DNA of 64,000 nucleotides, from the NCBI GenBank assembly GCA_038087035.1, contig CP051187.1, forward strand, positions 2,175,001 to 2,239,000, written 5' to 3'. The DNA comes from Gloeotrichia echinulata CP02. GTDB lineage: Bacteria; Cyanobacteriota; Cyanobacteriia; Cyanobacteriales; Nostocaceae. Shown here one piece after another: positions 52,609-61,152 of the stretch. The translations under genes were made by a program, and so were the position numbers. Under the pieces are notes generated by a model. The model ran no database searches. It was not told the DNA's origin and saw only the letters and a program-made list of their open reading frames with translations. Each line of letters starts with the position of its first letter. Position 1 is the first letter of the stretch.

Positions 52609-52955
52609 CCTTTACTCTCCAAAATTTGTTTTCGATCCAAGGCTAAGTTCAACTCTTTTTTTGGAGTTTTCTGAGTTTTTTTGATAAATCCGTGGAGCAA
52701 AACCATTCTGCCTTCATAAATGCAGAAAAGAACACGGGCTATTCTACCTTGTGGTAGACTTGTACGAACTTCAAATAACCCACCACCCATAGGGCGACAA
52801 GTCGGCATTCCAATAGGCCAGCCAAACTCTACTGTTTTGATATCAGCACCAATTAGATATCGATCCTCTCGCTCTAAATCCTTCAACCAATCACGGACTG
52901 GCTCAGTACCATTTTCGTTTTTATAGAAGTCTGCAGGAACTCGTTTATCTGTCAT
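52605..52955 (-). CDS. RelE/HigB-like (Gp49 family) toxin
   Basis: 116 residues. The RelE-fold motifs are FYKNENGTEPVRDWLKDLER (N-terminal helices), FEVRTSLPQGRIARVLFCIY (core strands with basic residues) and MVLLHGFIKKTQKTPKKEL (C-terminal strand with the conserved LLHGFxKKTxKTP block). Members cleave mRNA on the ribosome. The gene precedes its antitoxin with a four-base overlap. The intact frame and complete motif set suggest an active module. Its promoter lies in the AT-rich stretch 52956-53100. Confidence 0.88.
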   Translation of the reverse strand: MTDKRVPADFYKNENGTEPVRDWLKDLEREDRYLIGADIKTVEFGWPIGMPTCRPMGGGLFEVRTSLPQGRIARVLFCIYEGRMVLLHGFIKKTQKTPKKELNLALDRKQILESKG

Positions 52956-53188
52956 TTAAATCAAATCTAGTTAAAATGCACACTGATAAATAAAAGTACA
53001 TTTCTGTAGCTTTTTAGATACCGTATACAATCATTAGATTTGATATTATATAGAGAGCGTACCTATTTTGGTACAATTCAATATATCACAATCAACTATA
53101 CAAAGTCAACTCATTTAAGTTATCAACCGCTTGCATTTCCATATCTGTTGCTCATTTTGTCGTCCAATCTGGTATAATCACTCAATGA

Positions 53189-53452
53189 TTGACCAGGAAT
53201 ACGCTACGCGATCGCCTATTCAAAGAACTACTCACCAACGTCTTAAGAGAATTCATCGAGGTATTTTTCCCCGATGTCAGCGCCGAATGGGAACGTGACT
53301 CTGTGGAATTTCTACCCCAAGAGGTATTTAGATATGTTGAAAGTCAGGAATGCAAAGAAGCCTACGCTCAGACTATCACCCCAGAGGCGATCGCGCCCAC
53401 AACTAGAGCATCAAAATCTCTATTCCCCAGTCGCTTCTGGTTCCTATTTTGA
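53189..53452 (+). pseudogene. Rpn/DUF4351-type protein remnant
   Basis: It reads LRDRLFKELLTNVLREFIEV and FFPDVSAEWERDSVEFLPQEVF, the well-conserved N-terminus of cyanobacterial Rpn-like proteins. Then an unrelated tail (AIAPTTRASKSLFPSRFWFLF) closes it. The frame begins at a TTG; a nearby ATG at 53185 is out of phase. The remainder of the gene is gone. A smaller scrap of the same gene stands upstream of copy A (51794). Confidence 0.65.
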
Positions 53453-53509
53453 AACCTGACTATTGCACTAAAATTTAAGTAAAACTCTTGTCAATAAGGG
53501 GATTGGGAA

Positions 53510-54103
53510 ATGTCTTACAGTCAGTTTGATATTGAGGGAGTTAGAGTTAGCTTTGGCATCACCATTAGAGAAACAGTAGGTACATTTGCCGATATACCCG
53601 AGATTATTTATAGCAATTTACTAGCAGAAACCCTCCGATTCAATACACCAATAGCCTTAGCGATTAACTCTGAAAAATCCCGTTCTGAGATGATTATTAC
53701 ACCAATTTTGCTGGAATTGAAGCGACTACATCCTGACAAAGTGAGCTTATTTTCTGGCAAAGATTTTACTGTTGACGTAGAAAAAGGTCTCAATGGCTTT
53801 TGTGACTATCTGATCAGTCGTTCGCCAGAACAGTTAACCATAATGTCGCCAGTTATCGCCATAGTGGAGGCGAAAAACGAGAATATTGAGGCTGGTTTGG
53901 GACAGTGTATGGCAGAAATGATAGCAGCCCAAATTTTTAACAAGCAAAAAGGAAACGAATTTCCTCAAATATTGGGCGCTGTCACCACTGGAAGTAGTTG
54001 GAAATTTATGCGCTTGGAAGAGCAAACTATAGAAGTTGATTTGAACGAATATTTTTTGAACCAGATTGGTAAAATTCTCGGTATTCTGAGTTTGGGATTA
54101 TAG
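53510..54103 (+). CDS. PD-(D/E)XK nuclease-like protein
   Basis: 197 residues. FSGKDFTVDVEKGLNGFCDY (about 82-101) followed by VIAIVEAKNENIEAGLGQCMAEMIAAQIF (about 117-145) gives the D...ExK pattern of the restriction-endonuclease fold, then Q and E residues on the next helix. The N-terminal part is mixed alpha/beta (GVRVSFGITIRETVGTFADI). Families of this type in cyanobacteria are numerous, with no known role; defence or mobile-element origin is possible. It is the intact partner of the truncated copy at 51921. Start ATG after AGGGGATTGGGA. Confidence 0.75.
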   Translation: MSYSQFDIEGVRVSFGITIRETVGTFADIPEIIYSNLLAETLRFNTPIALAINSEKSRSEMIITPILLELKRLHPDKVSLFSGKDFTVDVEKGLNGFCDYLISRSPEQLTIMSPVIAIVEAKNENIEAGLGQCMAEMIAAQIFNKQKGNEFPQILGAVTTGSSWKFMRLEEQTIEVDLNEYFLNQIGKILGILSLGL

Positions 54104-54189
54104 AAATATGAAATCGCGTTTGTAGTAGCGCTTTAGAGCAATTAACTAAATCATTAAGCGCTGAAGCGCTACTACGAACTATGGACAAA

Positions 54190-55308
54190 CTACAGAGAAT
54201 TGATAAAATGCTGTACCTTTTCCAGAAGGGGCTGACATTCGATTTGTTGAGCTAATTCTTGGGCTTGTTGGTAGCAGGATAACGCCATTTTTTTGCGTTT
54301 CGTTGTAGCGTAAAGACACCCCATATTTAACAAAGTGGAAATTTCTTCCACACAATCGCCCAGTTTTCGATAAATCGCCACTGCTTGTTTGTAAGAGTTC
54401 AGTGCTTGTCGATGATTACCCAGGGTACTGTAGGTGAAACCAATATTGTTCAGGGTAGTTGCTTCGCCGGCGTGATCGTTTAATGCGCGACGTGTCAACA
54501 GAACTTGAGAGTAAAGCAATAGCGCTTGTTTTGGTTGTCCTAAGTCCGTTTTGACTGAGGCGATGTTGTTTAAGGTGGTTGCTTCGCCAACTAAATTCTT
54601 GAAAGCCCTTTGAATTGGTAGTGCTGCTTGCAGAAATTCTAGGGCTTTGTGATATTTACCTAAGGTGCTATAGGCAAAACCAATGCCATTTAGGGTTGTT
54701 GCTTCACCAGATAAATCTCCTAGTAATCGCCGCATGTCCAAAATTTGGTGTTGTAGCAACAGCGCTCGTTTTGGTTCTCCTAACCTAGTATAAATCAGTG
54801 CGACATCATTGAGTGTAGAAACCTCGCCTTGAGTGTCTTGCAATTTCCTGAAGATTTGCAGTGCTTTGTTAAAATACAGCAACGCTTGGGAAAATTTTCC
54901 TAGGCGACTGTAGGTAGAACCGAGATTGCTGAGTGCAGCTGCTTCTGCTTGGGATTTACCCAATTCTTGAGCAACTAAAAGCGCTTGATGAAAACATTCT
55001 AATGCTTTTAGAGGTTGGGAGCAACCAAGGTGAGCTAAACCGATATCGTTCAATGTATAACCTTCTCTGGCTCGATCTGGAATTTCTCTAGCTAACTGTA
55101 AATTTTGGCTGGCAAAATTGAGATATTCTTGAAATTTTCCCTGCTTATAATAGCTGCTTGCTTCATTACGTCGTTTTTCCCATTCTTTGACTTGATTGCA
55201 AGGTTGTAACATCTGACCTCGGTTGCTCCCAGATAAATAGGCAAGTAATTTTGGAGTGGAAACCTTTTGGGAATAAACCCCTCTTCGGTTTCCTGAATTG
55301 TTAACCAT
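54190..55308 (-). CDS. Cytoplasmic TPR-repeat protein
   Basis: 372 residues. About seven 40-residue TPR units of the Rapsyn/LGN type (pattern GEATTLNNIGxxYxxLGxxxxALxxYxQALxxxR) extend from about 75 to 345. The N-terminus is basic (NSGNRRGVYSQKVSTPKLLA) and has no signal peptide. This repeat type mediates protein-protein contacts in signalling scaffolds; the partner is unknown. The repeats are similar but not identical, so they are older than those in the TPR protein at 7656. It is transcribed divergently from the nuclease-like gene's direction and is monocistronic. Confidence 0.85.
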   Translation of the reverse strand: MVNNSGNRRGVYSQKVSTPKLLAYLSGSNRGQMLQPCNQVKEWEKRRNEASSYYKQGKFQEYLNFASQNLQLAREIPDRAREGYTLNDIGLAHLGCSQPLKALECFHQALLVAQELGKSQAEAAALSNLGSTYSRLGKFSQALLYFNKALQIFRKLQDTQGEVSTLNDVALIYTRLGEPKRALLLQHQILDMRRLLGDLSGEATTLNGIGFAYSTLGKYHKALEFLQAALPIQRAFKNLVGEATTLNNIASVKTDLGQPKQALLLYSQVLLTRRALNDHAGEATTLNNIGFTYSTLGNHRQALNSYKQAVAIYRKLGDCVEEISTLLNMGCLYATTKRKKMALSCYQQAQELAQQIECQPLLEKVQHFINSL

Positions 55309-55424
55309 TATTCTCTACCTTTGGATATAAGACGTAAATAGGTAAGTTGTGGTAGATTGGCCGAACAAGCAAGTGATTACTATAGCTTCCAGTGAGATTT
55401 CTTGCCTAGATTCTTGGCTTAGTG

Positions 55425-56132
55425 CTAATTTCGCCACAAAGCAATACCACCCAATAAACCAGTGATATTAGGAATGAGTTTGACGTTTAACGGTAGCAGG
55501 AGATTTACCCTGACGGCTTCACCACCACCGATATAAAGGTAATCGTAATTGAACAAATCTTGTAAAGATACGATCGCCTTTTTTAACCGCTTATTCCATT
55601 TTTTATCACCAATTTCTTCTAAAGTCGCCCGTCCCAGTTGTTCTTCGTAAGTCTCTCCTTTGCGAAACTGATGATGACCCATTTCCATATTCGGCACTAG
55701 TTTACCATCGACAAATAAAGCCGAACCAAACCCTGTACCCAAGGTAATCACCAATTCCACACCTTTACCCGCAACTGCCCCAAAACCTTGCATGTCTGCA
55801 TCATTAATTACCCGTACAGGCTTCTGCAAATGCTTTGACAATGTTGTTTCTAAGTCGAATCCAATCCAATCTCGATGTAAGTTGGCTGCTGTTTCTGTGA
55901 CTCCACAACGCACCACACCAGGAAAACCTACCGAAACACGATGAAACTCACCTTGAGCGGCTGCTAAAACTACAATGGCATTAATTACGACCTCCGGTGT
56001 AGCGGGTTGGGGTGTATCTAAACGCGCCCTTTCCGTTACGGGATGGCCTGTGATATCCAATACCATAGCTTTGACACCACTACCGCCAATATCAACTGAT
56101 AGGGTGCGAATCGATCCATTATCTTCCAGCAT
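55425..56132 (-). CDS. ppgK: Polyphosphate glucokinase (ROK family)
   Basis: 235 residues. ROK kinase motifs: LSVDIGGSGVKAMVLD (phosphate 1, about 11-26), VSVGFPGVVRCG, INDADMQGFGAVAG (the Asp acts as base, around 115-128) and ITLGTGFGSALFVDG (about 134-148). It phosphorylates glucose, using polyphosphate and perhaps ATP. The close match of length and motif spacing to PpgK of other cyanobacteria and actinobacteria supports this over a general ROK kinase. The classical ROK zinc motif is absent, as usual for PpgK. Single gene with an ATG start. Confidence 0.9.
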   Translation of the reverse strand: MLEDNGSIRTLSVDIGGSGVKAMVLDITGHPVTERARLDTPQPATPEVVINAIVVLAAAQGEFHRVSVGFPGVVRCGVTETAANLHRDWIGFDLETTLSKHLQKPVRVINDADMQGFGAVAGKGVELVITLGTGFGSALFVDGKLVPNMEMGHHQFRKGETYEEQLGRATLEEIGDKKWNKRLKKAIVSLQDLFNYDYLYIGGGEAVRVNLLLPLNVKLIPNITGLLGGIALWRN

Positions 56133-56376
56133 CGGGTTATGTCCTATTGACTGTTTTGTCTTTGGTTATTATCCTTTGTGGGTTCTAGGTCATCGCTAGA
56201 TGTTTTGAGAGTCTTAACAACCCGGATGGGGGGGGAGGGGGAGGTGGGGCGACAAAGCAGTATCAAGATTTGTTAGGGTAGAGTTAATGGAAGCGTAAGG
56301 GTGTGGCTGGGTAAGATTGATCGTTGAGCGGTTGACAAGTTGTGATTAACAGTAATATATATATAAGAGAAAAATT

Positions 56377-56886
56377 ATGTCGGCATCTGAACCTCAAAAC
56401 ATCCGTTCTTATAGCCAAGATGATGTACAGAAAATTCTCCAGATGGCGATCGCTCGTCAAAGTGACAACGCAGACAGAGAATTTTCTTATCAACAACTGT
56501 TAGAAATTGCCTCTGAGTTACAAATCTCCTCAGAATCTTTAAAACTTGCTGAAAATGACTGGCTAGCACAACAGAGTGAAGTGCAACAGCGAAAAGCTTT
56601 TGATATCTACCGCCGAAGCAAATTTAAGAAGCGTTTTGGCAATTATGCCATTATGAATACTTTTTTGGTACTGGTCGATTTAATTGGTGGTGGCGGTCTT
56701 GGTTGGTCGCTTTATATTTTACTATTTTCCGGCTTGGGAATTGGGCTGGATATTTGGAATACCTTTCAAACTCAAGGTGAAGACTACGAAATCGCTTTCC
56801 AGAAATGGAATCGCAAGCATCAAATTAAACAAACCATTAACACGGTTGTGAACTCAGTTGTGAGTAAGTGGTTCAAGGCGTTGTGA
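56377..56886 (+). CDS. 2TM domain protein
   Basis: 169 residues. The N-terminal part (about 1-70; SYSQDDVQKILQMAIARQ, EFSYQQLLEIASELQISSESLKLAE) looks like the SHOCT/VirB-like helix-forming region often placed before a 2TM domain. The 2TM domain follows: YRRSKFKKRFGNYAIMNTFLVLVDLIGGGGLGWSLYILLFSGLGIGLD with two spans at about 90-130. The tail is basic and soluble. Function unknown; the 2TM family is often fused to kinases or sensor regions. An AGAGAAAA ribosome site precedes the ATG. It is divergent from ppgK, with a G-rich tract at 56226-56248 in between. Confidence 0.75.
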   Translation: MSASEPQNIRSYSQDDVQKILQMAIARQSDNADREFSYQQLLEIASELQISSESLKLAENDWLAQQSEVQQRKAFDIYRRSKFKKRFGNYAIMNTFLVLVDLIGGGGLGWSLYILLFSGLGIGLDIWNTFQTQGEDYEIAFQKWNRKHQIKQTINTVVNSVVSKWFKAL

Positions 56887-57217
56887 GGAAGATTGTCGTT
56901 CGGGGCGCAAAGCCTTACGCCCCGGAAGATCATCGAACAACGCCAAAAAGCGTGATTGTCCGTTATAAACTATATAATTACATCAACAACCCAGGCAAGA
57001 TTGCGTAGATTTTGCCCAAAAACTAAAAATATCTAGGTTTAAAATCATTAGTGTCACATTTAAAGAATGGTGCGTGACGCCACAAGTCTTGTGACTACGT
57101 ACAATATTTATCGCTGCGTCACGCACCCTACAATTATTATTGTGCCCGGAGAGTAGGTTCTAAAGCCTTATAAATCAATGGTTGCAAATTGCAAATTTTC
57201 AGCAAGCCACAATTATC
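56887..57217. other. Repeat-rich spacer
   Basis: It contains a GGGGCGCAAAG hairpin (56901-56924) and a palindromic element with 12-bp arms GGTGCGTGACGC (57069-57080) and GCGTCACGCACC (57116-57127). The rest up to the ATG of the dioxygenase gene is AT-rich. No gene is present. Confidence 0.7.
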
Positions 57218-57946
57218 ATGACCGAGTTGGAACGTTACCTTTTTGACTTACAAGGATTCTTGATTATAGAGAATGCGCTCAACCAAGACCAGATTACAGC
57301 CATTCAAGCACTATTGGATCAGCAGATTCAGCAGCAAGAGGAACCAGAAGCACCATTTTTGCGCTTCAATGAACTGCTACCCTGGGGTCACGCTTTCCGA
57401 GATCTAATCGACAATCCCCAAATTACTCCCTATCTGTTTGATTTACTAGGAGAACAATTTCGCCTAGATCATGACTACGTTCACATCATTCGTCAAGGTT
57501 TAGGTCCGATTGGGGCTAATTTGCATGGTGGTGGAACTCCCTTCGATCCTTGCCAATATTATCTATTCCAGAATGGTAGGATGTACAACGGCTTGACTGT
57601 TGTCGCCTACGAACTAAACGATGTTCATCCTGGTGACGGGGGATTTGGTTGCATTCCTGGTAGCCACAAGAGTAATTTACCTTTACCTGCCCAATGGCGC
57701 AACCTGGAATTTCCTCAAGACTGTGTAAAGAAAATAACTGTCAAGGCGGGAAGTGCGATTATATTTACAGAGGCTTTAACCCACGGTACCCTTCCCTGGC
57801 GGGGGAAACAAGAACGCCGGACTCTGTTTTACAAATATTCTCCCCACCCATCTGCCTGGGCAAGGAACTCCTATAATGTTGAAGATTATCCCGAATTAAC
57901 ACCATCTCAACGGCAAATTCTCAAAAAGCCTGGTGTTTATCCTTAG
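57218..57946 (+). CDS. Phytanoyl-CoA dioxygenase (PhyH) family protein
   Basis: 242 residues from the ATG at 57218; a TTG at 57182 is possible but poorly placed. The fold is the Fe(II)/2-oxoglutarate double-stranded beta helix: DLQGFLIIENALNQDQI at the start, VAYELNDVHPGDGGFGCIPG (the conserved GGxxxxPGSH block) and FTEALTHGTLPW (distal His), then RRTLFYKYSP (the Arg for 2-oxoglutarate). The first metal motif, normally HxD, reads LHGGGTPFDP, so the aspartate of HxD is replaced by glycine. That form occurs in a subgroup of the family, whose iron binding and substrate are unclear. Confidence 0.85.
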   Translation: MTELERYLFDLQGFLIIENALNQDQITAIQALLDQQIQQQEEPEAPFLRFNELLPWGHAFRDLIDNPQITPYLFDLLGEQFRLDHDYVHIIRQGLGPIGANLHGGGTPFDPCQYYLFQNGRMYNGLTVVAYELNDVHPGDGGFGCIPGSHKSNLPLPAQWRNLEFPQDCVKKITVKAGSAIIFTEALTHGTLPWRGKQERRTLFYKYSPHPSAWARNSYNVEDYPELTPSQRQILKKPGVYP

Positions 57947-58915
57947 TTACAGCAATTTTCACGCAATAACCACATATCCTCTCCGGGGCGCAAGGCCTTG
58001 CGCCCCGAAGGACAATAGTCCTCACATAGCCGATAAAATGGGTCTTACCGCCTATTCGGGATTGGTATCCTTGAGGACGAGGAGGTATGAGAAAGCTGCA
58101 TTAATTTATGATCCTGGAGTGACAGCCAGAGGAGAAGTGATTGGCATTTTGCAAAACGTATCGCTAACTCTCAACATCTCCGCTAGTGCCTTTACATTCG
58201 TTTAAAAGCATCTTGAACAGAAACATTTTTGGTGTTGCTGATTGAACGTGACAATTACATTTTTAATACTGCAACATTAGCAATATTAGTAGACCGAAAA
58301 ATTTTACAGAATAGGACTTATGTACCAGTTGCGTAAGTCCTGCTATTTTTCCAAAAATGGGGACGCACTAAATAAACAAGAAACGCTCTCTGCTATAGCC
58401 GTGACTTCTAATCACTAGGCAATTTTGCAACAGATTTTTGTCGCCGAGATTACCAATCAATAAATTATAAATGTATAACAATTGACATTTAAATATTTGT
58501 CAAAGCCCTATACATTAATAAATCGCTAAAACCGCTACATTTGAAAAATTATTTTTTGTTTAAAAAAAACAGCAAAAAAACATAGATATTGCTGTTTTGA
58601 CAAATAACAAAACTTTACTTAAAGTGAAAAACAGGTTTATTTAATCTAACAGACAACAGCGATTGGCTTTGGATCAATTAATCATCGCTGTTTCAAAATA
58701 TCGGCATGAGGATAATGTATTGACACCAACACTACTTACTTAAAATGAAGCAAAATTTCCGAGTCTGGCTACCATAAAGCCGAAACTTTAACAACCGGAT
58801 ATCGCTACATATATAAGAATATATTCCGGTTATATGTGGATGCTTATAGTGATTTGAGTGGGTGTCAATCATTAAAGTTTGGTTGAGGTACATTAGATAT
58901 GCCTAGGAGAATAAC
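57947..58915. other. 970-bp intergenic region before the oxidase operon
   Basis: It starts with the GGGGCGCAAGG hairpin (57985-58006). Then comes an unremarkable stretch with a weak 90-codon frame (57933-58205) that has no recognisable product. A GGACTTA/TAAGTCC dyad lies at 58315-58344. The rest (58430-58915) is AT-rich (with A/T tracts at 58550-58620) and should contain the promoter of the DUF2231-cta operon. No clear NtcA box was found. Confidence 0.55.
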
Positions 58916-59416
58916 GTGCTTGAGTATCTTACAAATTTGAACGACCACAATTTACCGTATCCAGATACGATGCATCCCATTGTGGTTCACTTCGTAATTG
59001 CGATGGTTTTGTTTGCTTTTTTTTGCGATGTAGTTGGCTATTTTACCCGGAACCCCCGACTGTTTGAGGTGAGTTGGTGGAATATGTGTATCGCTACAGT
59101 TGCTATCTTTGTCGCCATCATTTTTGGACAATTTGAAGCGGGATTAGCACAACCTTATGACGTAGCTAAATCAGCGCTGAATGTACATACACTGATTGGC
59201 TGGTCTCTATCAGGAATCATCGCGGCGATTACAGCCTGGCGCTTTGTAATTCGTACCCGTAACCCACAGAAAATATCGATTTATTATCTGGGTGCAGGGC
59301 TAATATTGACCGTGATAGTAGGAGTGCAAGTATATCTCGGTGATCAACTTGTATGGGTATATGGCTTGCACACAGTGCCAGTTGTTGAAGCAATCAAGGA
59401 TGGTCTTTTACCATGA
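58916..59416 (+). CDS. DUF2231 membrane protein, first copy
   Basis: 166 residues with four membrane spans (about 24-45, 58-76, 92-114, 125-146). The DUF2231 signature MHPIVVHFVIAMVLFAFFCD (about 18-37) and HTLIGWSLSGIIAAITAWR are present. Conserved His residues (two in MHPIVVH and one in VHTLIG) look like haem or metal ligands. It starts with GTG at 58916, preceded by AGGAGAATAAC, a good ribosome site. The stop overlaps the start of the second DUF2231 gene by four bases. In Anabaena, from memory, two such genes precede the cox3 oxidase genes. Confidence 0.85.
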   Translation: MLEYLTNLNDHNLPYPDTMHPIVVHFVIAMVLFAFFCDVVGYFTRNPRLFEVSWWNMCIATVAIFVAIIFGQFEAGLAQPYDVAKSALNVHTLIGWSLSGIIAAITAWRFVIRTRNPQKISIYYLGAGLILTVIVGVQVYLGDQLVWVYGLHTVPVVEAIKDGLLP

Positions 59417-60018
59417 ACTCAGAACTAATTGAACAATTAAGTACACAACTGGGCGCTAACGGACTACCTTACAGTATTCCCCTTCATCCCAATTTAGTCC
59501 ATCTCACCTTGGGTCTATTCATCATTGGAGTTACCTTTGATATTATTGGTGTATTTTTCCCCTTGGAAAAATGGGCTTTCAAATTTTTCGCAATTTCTGT
59601 TGAACGTGCCAACTTTTTTGATGTTGGTTGGTACAACATGGTCGCTGCATCTATCATCACCTTTTTTACAGTAGCGGCTGGCTTTTACGAAATGCTATTA
59701 GCAAGACCATCAGCTGATGTGAAAAGTGCCTGGGGATTGCACGCAATGGACACGATGATTTGGCATGGTGTCGGTGGTGTTTTCTTATTAGCTGTAATTG
59801 TGGGTATGACTGTTTGGAGAGGATTTCAGCGCTACATTTGGTGCAAATACGAAGACAGACAAGTGCAGTGGCGTTATCTAGTTTTTGGCGTAACAGTCAT
59901 GTTGATCATGTATGTCCACGGCACTTTGGGGGCGCACCTGGCTGCAGAGTTTGGGGTACACAATACAGCTGATAGTTTACTGCGATTAGGCGAAGACCTC
60001 AATGCTGTATTGAAGTAA
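59413..60018 (+). CDS. DUF2231 membrane protein, second copy
   Basis: 201 residues; ATGA overlap with the previous gene (59413-59416) shows coupled translation. Four spans. The signature LHPNLVHLTLGLFIIGVTFD (about 24-43) aligns with the first copy. LHAMDTMIWHGVGGVFLLAV and YVHGTLGAHLAAEFGVHNTAD bear more conserved histidines. Two paralogues of unequal length suggest a heterodimeric b-type redox membrane unit, but that is inference. It is in one operon with ctaC and ctaD, separated from ctaC by a TTGACCC heptamer array. Confidence 0.85.
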   Translation: MNSELIEQLSTQLGANGLPYSIPLHPNLVHLTLGLFIIGVTFDIIGVFFPLEKWAFKFFAISVERANFFDVGWYNMVAASIITFFTVAAGFYEMLLARPSADVKSAWGLHAMDTMIWHGVGGVFLLAVIVGMTVWRGFQRYIWCKYEDRQVQWRYLVFGVTVMLIMYVHGTLGAHLAAEFGVHNTADSLLRLGEDLNAVLK

Positions 60019-60062
60019 TTCATATTAGTCATTTGTTATTAGTCATTTGTCATTAGTCATTT

Positions 60063-60213
60063 GTCATTTGTCAAAAGACCCTTGACCCTTGACCCTTGAC
60101 CCTTGACCCTTGACCCTTGACCCTTGACCCTTGACCCTTGACACTTGACACTTGACCCTTGACCCTTGACCCTTGACGTTTGACCTTGACCCTTGACCCA
60201 TGATCCATGACCC
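60063..60213. repeat. TTGACCC heptamer array
   Basis: About 15 copies of TTGACCC, with a few TTGACAC and TTGACGT variants; GTCATTTGTCATTAGTCATT units precede it. It separates the DUF2231 pair from ctaC and extends to within 20 bases of its start. Confidence 0.95.
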
Positions 60214-60228
60214 TTGACTTTTGTGACC

Positions 60229-61146
60229 ATGAAAAATTTCAAGATTTTGACGTTAATTGTGGCGGCCTTGTCCGTGACTAGTATCAGTCTCTGGATTGGA
60301 AAGCAGGCTTATTTTTGGCTTCCCCCAGCAGCAGCGGCTGAATCCCGATTGATTGATGATTTGATTAGCTTTTTGGTAACGCTGGGTGCGTTCATCTTCC
60401 TGGGAGTGACAGGAACTTTGATGTATTCCGTGCTTTTCCATCGTGCGGCTAAAAATGACCTGAGCGATGGTCCAGCGATTGAGGGTAATTTGACTTTAGA
60501 AGTTGTCTGGACAGTAATCCCGATTCTTTTAGTCTTTTGGATTGCCGGTTACAGCTATCAAGTTTACAATCAGATGGGTATTCAGGGGCCGATGGAGGTT
60601 GTACACCTACATAATCCGATGAGGATGAAATCGGCCTATGCAGCATCAAAAGACTCAGAAATTAACGCCTCAGTGCAAACAGTGGAAAAAATTGATGTCC
60701 TAGCCAAGCAGTGGGCTTGGGTGTTCCACTACCCTGAGAAAAATGTTACGACTACCGAACTTCATCTACCAAGCGATCGCCGAGTGCGTTTAGCTTTGCA
60801 ATCAGAAGATGTTCTCCACGGCTTCTATATTCCCGCTTTCCGGTTGAAGCAAGACATTATTCCTAACCAAACTCTTGACTTTGAATTCACTCCCATTCGC
60901 CCTGGTAAATACCGCCTCACCGATTCTCAATATAGCGGTACTTACTTTGCAACTATGCAGGCGGATGTAGTGGTCGAATCTCCCGAAGATTACCAAAAAT
61001 GGCTGGAAAAAACAGCCACCCACAAGCTGGCTCCAGCCAAAAATCAGGCAGTTATTGAGTATGCTCAAGTAACCAGTGAATCAGTGAAAAATGGTTGGGT
61101 AACAGTGGCACCAGCAGCACCACCTCTAGTCAATTCTCCCAATTAA
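60229..61146 (+). CDS. ctaC: Terminal oxidase subunit II without CuA ligands (ARTO type)
   Basis: 305 residues from the ATG at 60229 (a TTG five codons earlier is also open). Signal/first span at about 3-22, second and third spans at about 45-70 and 87-112; then the periplasmic cupredoxin domain (AKQWAWVFHYPEKNVTTTEL, SEDVLHGFYIPAFRLKQDII). In normal subunit II the CuA loop is CSExCGxxHxxM; here it is TDSQYSGTYFATM, with both Cys and the second His absent. This matches the cyanobacterial alternative respiratory terminal oxidase, believed to be a quinol oxidase. The gene precedes ctaD by six bases. In Anabaena such an operon (cox3) is heterocyst-specific, as I recall. Confidence 0.92.
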   Translation: MKNFKILTLIVAALSVTSISLWIGKQAYFWLPPAAAAESRLIDDLISFLVTLGAFIFLGVTGTLMYSVLFHRAAKNDLSDGPAIEGNLTLEVVWTVIPILLVFWIAGYSYQVYNQMGIQGPMEVVHLHNPMRMKSAYAASKDSEINASVQTVEKIDVLAKQWAWVFHYPEKNVTTTELHLPSDRRVRLALQSEDVLHGFYIPAFRLKQDIIPNQTLDFEFTPIRPGKYRLTDSQYSGTYFATMQADVVVESPEDYQKWLEKTATHKLAPAKNQAVIEYAQVTSESVKNGWVTVAPAAPPLVNSPN

Positions 61147-61152
61147 AGGAAA

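Noticed and set aside
57933..58205. 90-codon frame after the dioxygenase gene
   Set aside because: It begins inside the preceding gene in another phase and crosses a dispersed hairpin repeat; no recognisable product.
58717..58730. NtcA-like box GTA-N8-AAC before the oxidase operon
   Set aside because: It deviates from GTA-N8-TAC, and the nearest TAN3T-like hexamer (58741) is about 10 bases away instead of the usual 20-24.
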